From Lachnospiraceae bacterium (GTDB lineage Bacteria > Bacillota > Clostridia > Lachnospirales > Lachnospiraceae): DNA of 57,733 nucleotides. The position numbers were made by a program, and so were the translations under genes. The stretch spans positions 1-57,733 of the forward strand of contig JAGBBM010000048.1 of NCBI GenBank assembly GCA_017938485.1, given 5' to 3'. The notes under the pieces were generated by a model. The model did not search any database and was not told where the DNA came from. It was given only the letters and a program-made list of their open reading frames with translations. Position 1 is the first letter of the stretch; each line of letters starts with the position of its first letter. Positions 52,797 through 57,733 of this stretch are shown one piece after another.

Positions 52797-54252
52797 TCAA
52801 GCAAAAGAGTATATTAAAAATTCTATACATATGTATCTGAAAAAAGATGAGTACGGGGATTATAAGATTCCTGTGGTAAGACAGCGCCCCATTTTCTTAT
52901 TGGGTGCTCCAGGTATCGGTAAGACAGCTATTATGGAACAGATTGCCCAGGAGTTAGGTATCGCATTAGTTTCTTATTCTATGACTCATCATACAAGACA
53001 GTCAGCTCTTGGGCTGCCCTTTATCAAGCATAAAACCTATGGTGGTAAAGAGTATGATGTGTCTGAATACACCATGAGCGAAATCATAGCTTCCATATAT
53101 GAGACTATGGAAAAAAGTGGTGTTGGTGAGGGCATTTTATTTCTTGATGAGATAAACTGCGTGTCAGAAACCTTAGCCCCATCTATGCTTCAGTTTTTAC
53201 AGTACAAGGTCTTTGGAAAGCACAGTGTACCTGAGGGATGGATTATAGTTACTGCTGGTAATCCTCCAGAGTACAATAAGTCTGTTAGGGAATTTGATGT
53301 TGTAACCATGGACAGACTTAAGGTTATAACTGTAGAACCGGATTTTGAGACATGGAAGCAATATGCTCTTGATAAGGGTATTCATAATTCTATAATTAGT
53401 TTTTTGGAGCTTAAGAAAGAGTTCTTTTACTGTATGGAGACAACCGCAAAGGGGCGTAGCTATGTTACGGCTAGAGGTTGGGAGGACCTTTCTGATATTA
53501 TTTTCATGTATGAAGAAGATATGCTTTCGGTAGAAGAAAATCTCATAGGCCAGTATCTTCGCAATATAAAAGTTGTAAAGGAATTTGCCTCATATTATCA
53601 GTTGTACAACAAATATAAAGCAGATTATGATATAGAAAAAATACTTGCGGGAAATGTTTCGGAAGATGTGGTGACAAAGGTTAAACAGGGCTCCTTTGAT
53701 GAGAGAGTTACCCTTGTAAGCATGCTGCTTGATAATGTCATTTCCAAGATGAAGGATGCATTGTTAGAGTCAGATTATATGAAATCACTTTTGGTATCCG
53801 TTAAAAATTTGAAAACAAAGGATAATATTGCAGAGGACATAAAGATAAGTGTAGAGGCGAGAGGGTGCATCATAAATGAACTTGAAAGCGCCGGCTCCCT
53901 GTCTGTAGAAGAAAAAATGATGCATAAAAAGGTTATTAAATTCTTGCGAGCTATTGAAGTTTTTGAGATGGATTATGTGAAAGAAAGATACAATGAGCAG
54001 CTTGATAATATGAAAAAACAAGTTGGTGATGCTAAAGATATTCTTCACAATATATTTACATTTGTAGCAGGTTCCTTTGATGGAGAAAGGGAGCTTCTAA
54101 TTCTTGTTACAGAACTTATTGCAAGTAAGATTGCCTCAAGATTTATAGCTATGTTTGGCAGCGAAGATTACAGCAAGTATAGTGAACTGCTTATGATAAC
54201 AAACCGTCAGGATAAATTGAGAGAAACTATAAGTAATTTGGAGTTAGTATAA
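52786..54252 (+). CDS. MoxR-type AAA+ ATPase
   Basis: A 488-residue ATPase with Walker A GAPGIGKT (about residues 40-47), Walker B ILFLDEIN, sensor region TAGNPPEYNKSVREFD and an arginine-rich turn before VTMDRLKVI. The C-terminal 250 residues are helical and family-specific. It overlaps the VWA gene upstream and abuts the LRR gene downstream (TAA then ATG with no gap), so the three are translated together. It probably drives remodelling of the VWA partner's client. Confidence 0.88.
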   Translation: MNINQAKEYIKNSIHMYLKKDEYGDYKIPVVRQRPIFLLGAPGIGKTAIMEQIAQELGIALVSYSMTHHTRQSALGLPFIKHKTYGGKEYDVSEYTMSEIIASIYETMEKSGVGEGILFLDEINCVSETLAPSMLQFLQYKVFGKHSVPEGWIIVTAGNPPEYNKSVREFDVVTMDRLKVITVEPDFETWKQYALDKGIHNSIISFLELKKEFFYCMETTAKGRSYVTARGWEDLSDIIFMYEEDMLSVEENLIGQYLRNIKVVKEFASYYQLYNKYKADYDIEKILAGNVSEDVVTKVKQGSFDERVTLVSMLLDNVISKMKDALLESDYMKSLLVSVKNLKTKDNIAEDIKISVEARGCIINELESAGSLSVEEKMMHKKVIKFLRAIEVFEMDYVKERYNEQLDNMKKQVGDAKDILHNIFTFVAGSFDGERELLILVTELIASKIASRFIAMFGSEDYSKYSELLMITNRQDKLRETISNLELV

Positions 54253-55176
54253 ATGGATGATTTTTGTGGTGTTGTAAATGCTGGGAAAAATAAAATATAT
54301 TACTCTGTGGAAAAATTCCTCTATCAAGGAGATGTTAGAAAAAGAGTTGTAGTGGATAAGTGTGATATAGGTGAAAGTTCTTTATCTATTCCGGAATCCA
54401 TATGTATCCATAATGAAGATATACCTGTTATGGTTATTGGAAAAAAAGCCTTCATTGGCAGTGAGGACTTGGTTGGTGTTATTCTTCCTAATACCATTAC
54501 CACAATAGATAACTGGGTCTTTGCACAGTGCAAAAATTTGAGGAAAGTTGTTATACTGGCAAAAGAGGTAACCTACGGTAAAGGTGTGTTTTCTGATAGT
54601 GATAACATAGACAATATCTGTATGGAAAATGAAACGGAAAATGCAAAATCAGCTCTTTTTGCAGCGGTTTGTAACATGCCAGATTGGGGCTTTGTATACG
54701 GACATATGGACAGTGATGAATGGTTTGCCAGATGGGATGACGCCTTGGTAGCCTATCTAAAAAAAGATGATCTTGAGGGCTCAATGAATCAGATGTTAGG
54801 CGGGGAAGAGGATATAAATAAAAGCACTCTTTCATACGTTTTGGATAAAAAGAAGCTTAAGGTAAAGCTGTGTTTTTTAAGGTTGCTCAAGGAAGATAAT
54901 ATCGCTTATGAGACAAAAAGGACTTTGAGGGAATATATAAAAGCCCATTCCAAGGGGAAAGAGCTGGATGTGTCTTGGAGATTTATTTTAGATAATCATC
55001 CGGATGATCTTAGGTATTATGAAATTTTAAATGAGTCCGGGGGTATAACAAAATCTAACAAAGACCATATGCTTAGTGATTTGGGTGGACATCACTTAGA
55101 AGCAAAAAACTACCTTTTGAATCAAACCACTAAACAAGAACAAAGTGAAAATATATTTGCAGATTTCACTTTATAA
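54253..55176 (+). CDS. Leucine-rich (BspA-like) protein of the VWA/ATPase operon
   Basis: A 307-residue cytoplasmic protein with no signal peptide. Residues about 40-125 show BspA-type leucine-rich repeats (IGKKAFIGSEDLVGVILP, VFAQCKNLRKVVI). The rest is helical, including GMPDWGF-like and DDALVAYLKKDDLEGS segments with several Trp and Asp. It begins directly after the ATPase stop and probably supplies client or target recognition to the VWA/MoxR pair. Its last 6 bases overlap the end of the convergent permease gene. Confidence 0.65.
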   Translation: MDDFCGVVNAGKNKIYYSVEKFLYQGDVRKRVVVDKCDIGESSLSIPESICIHNEDIPVMVIGKKAFIGSEDLVGVILPNTITTIDNWVFAQCKNLRKVVILAKEVTYGKGVFSDSDNIDNICMENETENAKSALFAAVCNMPDWGFVYGHMDSDEWFARWDDALVAYLKKDDLEGSMNQMLGGEEDINKSTLSYVLDKKKLKVKLCFLRLLKEDNIAYETKRTLREYIKAHSKGKELDVSWRFILDNHPDDLRYYEILNESGGITKSNKDHMLSDLGGHHLEAKNYLLNQTTKQEQSENIFADFTL

Positions 55177-56280
55177 TATTACATGTAAAAGTACAAGCAC
55201 AGCCAAGAATATAAGGTTTACTACAGTGAACGTGACCATATATTTTCCTGTGCTACTTTTTTCTGTTTTAACATAGAATTTAAAAGATATTAAACTTGCC
55301 ATGGAGGCGATTATAGTACCTAGTCCTCCTATATTAGTTCCGATAATAAGTAAATCGTAGTTTGTTGTAAAGCCTGAAAGAAGCATGGCAGCCGGAACAT
55401 TGCTTACAACCTGACTAGATAGGATTGATACCATACATTCTCTACCTGTGATGATTTTTTCTAAAAGGTTGCTTACCTCAGGTATATTTTTCATATTGCC
55501 TATAAATATAAAAAATGCCACAAAAGTGAGAAGTAATATGTAATCGGCACGATAAATAAGCTTATGATTTACAAGTGTTATAGTGAGGAGAATAATGAAA
55601 AGCATTATTCTGTAATCCAATACGGATAATACTGTTGCTATACAAACAAAAAATAAAATTATATATACGATTAGTTGGATTGTATTTAAACCATCATTGT
55701 CGGTAACCTTGCTAGTGCTTTGAATTCTATCTGGTTTTATAATAAAAATTGCTACAAGCAATAACAAATATGAAACAGCAGTGTAAGGGAGCATAAGTCG
55801 TAGGAAATCAAAAAGACTTGTGCCGGAAACCGAATAAAGATAAAGGTTTTGTGGATTTCCTATAGGAGTAAACATACTTCCGAGATTTGCAGCCACAGTT
55901 TCTAATACTATAAGGTATATGCTGTATTTGCTATCATTCAAATGATATAAGATGATTACACTGAAAGGAACAAAGGTTATAAGTGCTACATCGTTTGTAA
56001 TGAGCATACTTGTAAAAAAACATAAGGAAACCAGCATAAAGGCTAACTGTCTCTTGGTTTTTATATATGTTAGAAGCTTATCTACTAAGGCATCAAAAAG
56101 ACCACAGCTTTTTAAACCTTGTACCACCAACATAAGGGCAAGTAACAAAGCGAGAGTTCGAAAATCTATATAACTTATGTATTCTTTGCTTGGTGTTATT
56201 ATAAATGATGAAATTATTGCCAGAAGAAGTGCGATGGCAAATACTATTTCATTTTTTATAAAGTGTATGACTGATTTCAT
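55171..56280 (-). CDS. SLC13/ArsB-CitMHS-type anion permease
   Basis: A 369-residue membrane protein with about ten helices. MLITNDVALITFVPF and ANLGSMFTPIGNPQNLYLY are the paired hairpin motifs of the ion-transporter superfamily (citrate, arsenite, dicarboxylates). SSQVVSNVPAAMLLSGF and GTNIGGLGTIIASMAS form the second half. AGGAGA precedes the ATG. It is shorter than typical 420-residue members. Substrate unclear. It converges on and overlaps the LRR gene by 6 bp without an intervening terminator. Confidence 0.85.
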   Translation of the reverse strand: MKSVIHFIKNEIVFAIALLLAIISSFIITPSKEYISYIDFRTLALLLALMLVVQGLKSCGLFDALVDKLLTYIKTKRQLAFMLVSLCFFTSMLITNDVALITFVPFSVIILYHLNDSKYSIYLIVLETVAANLGSMFTPIGNPQNLYLYSVSGTSLFDFLRLMLPYTAVSYLLLLVAIFIIKPDRIQSTSKVTDNDGLNTIQLIVYIILFFVCIATVLSVLDYRIMLFIILLTITLVNHKLIYRADYILLLTFVAFFIFIGNMKNIPEVSNLLEKIITGRECMVSILSSQVVSNVPAAMLLSGFTTNYDLLIIGTNIGGLGTIIASMASLISFKFYVKTEKSSTGKYMVTFTVVNLIFLAVLVLLHVIL

Positions 56281-56371
56281 ATAATTCTATCTCCTATATT
56301 TGTATGGGTAACCTTGGGAATAATATCACATTTTTTTCACTAGTTCAACTAAGGTGGTGATGAATATTATA

Positions 56372-56400
56372 TTGCCTTTTGCGTGATAACGTGCTAAAAT
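56372..56400 (+). promoter_or_regulatory. Promoter of the zinc-ribbon protein gene
   Basis: TTGCCT (56372-56377), 17-bp spacer, TAAAAT (56395-56400), 44 bases before the start. Confidence 0.6.
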
Positions 56401-56444
56401 GAACTTGTTACTATGTAGAGAATTAGTATAAGGGAGGAAAAAAA

Positions 56445-56954
56445 ATGAACTGTAGTAATTGTGGAAATGAAATACCTATGGGTCAGCCAGCGTGCCCATA
56501 CTGTGGCGCACCAGCACCAGTAGATATGAACATGGGCATGGATATGGGTATGCAGCAACCATATCAGGCAGCTCCAGCATATGCAGCAGCTCCAGCGCCA
56601 GCTGGCAATAAGAAGGGATTGATTATCGGTCTTATTGCAGGTGCAGTAGCTATCATCGCAGTTGTATTGATATTAGTATTCTTCGTATTTGGTGGCGGAG
56701 ATGCAGACGGTACATATGTATGTTCTGATTATGCTTTATTCGGTATCAATATGGAAATCGAAATCGATGGTGATGAGTTTGTTATGACTATGGAGTCAAC
56801 TTATGATGACGAGACTGAGACAATCGAAGGTGAGTGTGAGGTTAAGGGTGATGAGATTATCCTTACTTATGACGGAGAAGACCTTGCTTGTCCTTATGAC
56901 GCAAAGGAAGGAACTATTGACTTCGAGGGTATGATTTTCACTAAGGAGAAATAG
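56445..56954 (+). CDS. Zinc-ribbon membrane protein
   Basis: A 169-residue protein. The N-terminus is a four-Cys zinc ribbon (MNCSNCGNEIPMGQPACPYCG). A Met/Gly/Pro/Ala-rich linker and one membrane helix (LIIGLIAGAVAIIAVVLILVFFVF, about 59-82) follow, then an acidic outside domain of about 85 residues with two Cys. Such proteins are frequent in Clostridia and their function is unknown. GGGAGG precedes the ATG; a terminator follows. Confidence 0.75.
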   Translation: MNCSNCGNEIPMGQPACPYCGAPAPVDMNMGMDMGMQQPYQAAPAYAAAPAPAGNKKGLIIGLIAGAVAIIAVVLILVFFVFGGGDADGTYVCSDYALFGINMEIEIDGDEFVMTMESTYDDETETIEGECEVKGDEIILTYDGEDLACPYDAKEGTIDFEGMIFTKEK

Positions 56955-56962
56955 ATTCAAAT

Positions 56963-56997
56963 AAAAAAACTGCCAAGTAAATCTTGGCAGTTTTTTT
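56963..56997. terminator. Bidirectional terminator
   Basis: AAAAAAACTGCCAAG pairs with CTTGGCAGTTTTTTT across a 6-nt loop, between convergent genes. It overlaps the last codons of the regulator gene on the minus strand. Confidence 0.85.
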
Positions 56998-57370
56998 ATT
57001 TGTCTATCTGTTTGAAGTAGTATTGTTTTAATGCCTCAAAGCTTTCATCGCTTATAGCGTGTTCTAATTTGCAGGCGTCCTCTAGGGCTACCTCTTTGCT
57101 CACACCTAAGCTTATAAGTACATTGGATAATATCTCGTGCCTTTCTGAAATCTTACTAGCGATAGCCATACCTTTATCTGTAAGAGTTATATAGCCGTTG
57201 CTATCAATGTCGATATATTCATTAAGTCTAAGATTCTTGAGATAAACACTTACGCTAGGCTTGGATAAGCCTAAGTGATGCACCACATCTATAGAACGAA
57301 CATGTTCTTTGATTCGTCCCAGATGAAGAATGGCTTCAAGATAGTCTTCTGCTGATTCTTGTATCTTCAT
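56996..57370 (-). CDS. DtxR/MntR-family metal-dependent repressor
   Basis: A 124-residue protein: winged HTH (VRSIDVVHHLGLSKPSVSVYLKNL, about residues 20-45), a wing YIDIDSNGYITLTDKG, and the dimerisation and metal-binding region with ERHEILSNVL, E and CKLEHAISDE. This is the iron/manganese repressor family without an SH3 domain. ATG 57370 follows GGGGGT and matches the family start; the ATG at 57415 has no site. It diverges from feoA, whose promoter carries two matching palindromes. Confidence 0.9.
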   Translation of the reverse strand: MKIQESAEDYLEAILHLGRIKEHVRSIDVVHHLGLSKPSVSVYLKNLRLNEYIDIDSNGYITLTDKGMAIASKISERHEILSNVLISLGVSKEVALEDACKLEHAISDESFEALKQYYFKQIDK

Positions 57371-57519
57371 AAATACCCCCAATAAATCTATGTGTAATAA
57401 AATTAGAAATATCAAAATATATTACAAGTATAGTACCATAAATAAATAGTCAATGCAAACATAAGAGATTATTAGAAATATGCAATTTCCACAAAGTGGA
57501 AAAAAATCGAAAAAAAGTA

Positions 57520-57580
57520 TTGACAAACGAGTTAGTTTAAACTAACATAAGGTTGAAAGATGAGGTTAGGGACTACTAAC
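57520..57580 (+). promoter_or_regulatory. feoA promoter with two 16-bp DtxR-like operators
   Basis: TTGACA (57520-57525), 17-bp spacer, TAACAT (57543-57548). A perfect palindrome GTTAGTTTAAACTAAC (57531-57546) fills the spacer and the -10. A second site of the same geometry, GTTAG-N6-CTAAC (57565-57580), covers the start region. Repression by a metal-loaded DtxR-type protein, probably the adjacent one, is inferred. Confidence 0.75.
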
Positions 57581-57605
57581 TCAAGTCTATTAGGAGGTGA
57601 GAATT

Positions 57606-57733
57606 ATGGCATTATCAATGGCACTTAATGGAGAAACAAAGGTTATACAGAGATTTATTGGCAGAGAAGATGTCATAACACGTCTTAGAGAGATGGGCTT
57701 CGTGCCAGGTGAGATGGTTCAGGTTGTTGGCAA
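57606..57733 (+). CDS. feoA: FeoA ferrous-iron transport protein (partial)
   Basis: The first 42 codons of a small SH3-like protein, running off the right edge. The sequence contains GREDVITRLREMGFVPGEMV, the conserved core of FeoA, which assists the FeoB ferrous iron channel. AGGAGG precedes the ATG. The promoter region carries two palindromes for a DtxR-type repressor. Confidence 0.9.
   Translation, partial: MALSMALNGETKVIQRFIGREDVITRLREMGFVPGEMVQVVG

Overview
The window is AT-rich DNA from a Gram-positive anaerobe of the Clostridia, most likely a gut or rumen Lachnospiraceae. This is an inference. It rests on strong AGGAGG-type ribosome sites, Firmicute-type two-component, agr and sortase-like features, a bile salt hydrolase-family gene, a high-molecular-weight rubredoxin, and short intergenic gaps closed by T-tailed or bidirectional hairpins. 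No rRNA, tRNA, CRISPR array or recognisable transposase was found.

Region 1 (1-8.2 kb) is an accessory, very AT-rich block that looks like a defence island. It holds a double-HTH protein, an Abi_2/AbiF-type HEPN toxin gene followed by a promoter and a two-hairpin candidate RNA, a PD-(D/E)XK-like nuclease, an all-helical possible HEPN protein, a two-TM protein, and an orphan beta-class DNA methylase. The AbiF gene plus its RNA is the most exciting module here.

Region 2 (8.2-22.9 kb) is mostly core metabolism: a half-size MATE protein, a membrane-anchored GH16 beta-glucanase, glnA with a downstream AraC gene, an iron alcohol dehydrogenase, a cholylglycine hydrolase/AraC/MATE divergon, and a deoxynucleoside salvage operon (deoD, deoB, a membrane protein, deoC).

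Region 3 (23.0-30.6 kb) is an agr-type quorum-sensing locus in the order agrA-agrC-agrB-agrD. Its peptide has Ser where the ring Cys normally sits, so a lactone signal is predicted. The agrB start codon lies in the loop of a 16-bp hairpin, and paired 13-nt direct repeats lie upstream. A small secreted protein, a membrane-anchored Cys-rich protein and an ABC-2 exporter follow.

Region 4 (30.6-43.5 kb) contains purC, a sensor-like HD-GYP protein, an NhaC-type antiporter, a 472-bp near-palindromic element with 28-bp perfect ends flanked by TA, and another MATE gene. It also has two small holin-like type I toxin genes facing candidate antitoxin RNAs, a PPP-family phosphatase, and a repeat-rich cell-wall protein. 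That last gene has an A14 tract in its leader and a palindromic candidate operator shared with a divergent two-HTH regulator.

Region 5 (43.5-57.7 kb) contains carB, a Dabb/DUF3137/LemA operon, a ZIP transporter with Hrb rubredoxin, upp, a VWA/MoxR-ATPase/LRR operon, an SLC13-type permease and a zinc-ribbon membrane protein. It ends with a DtxR-family regulator facing feoA, across an intergenic region carrying two 16-bp GTTAG-N6-CTAAC sites.
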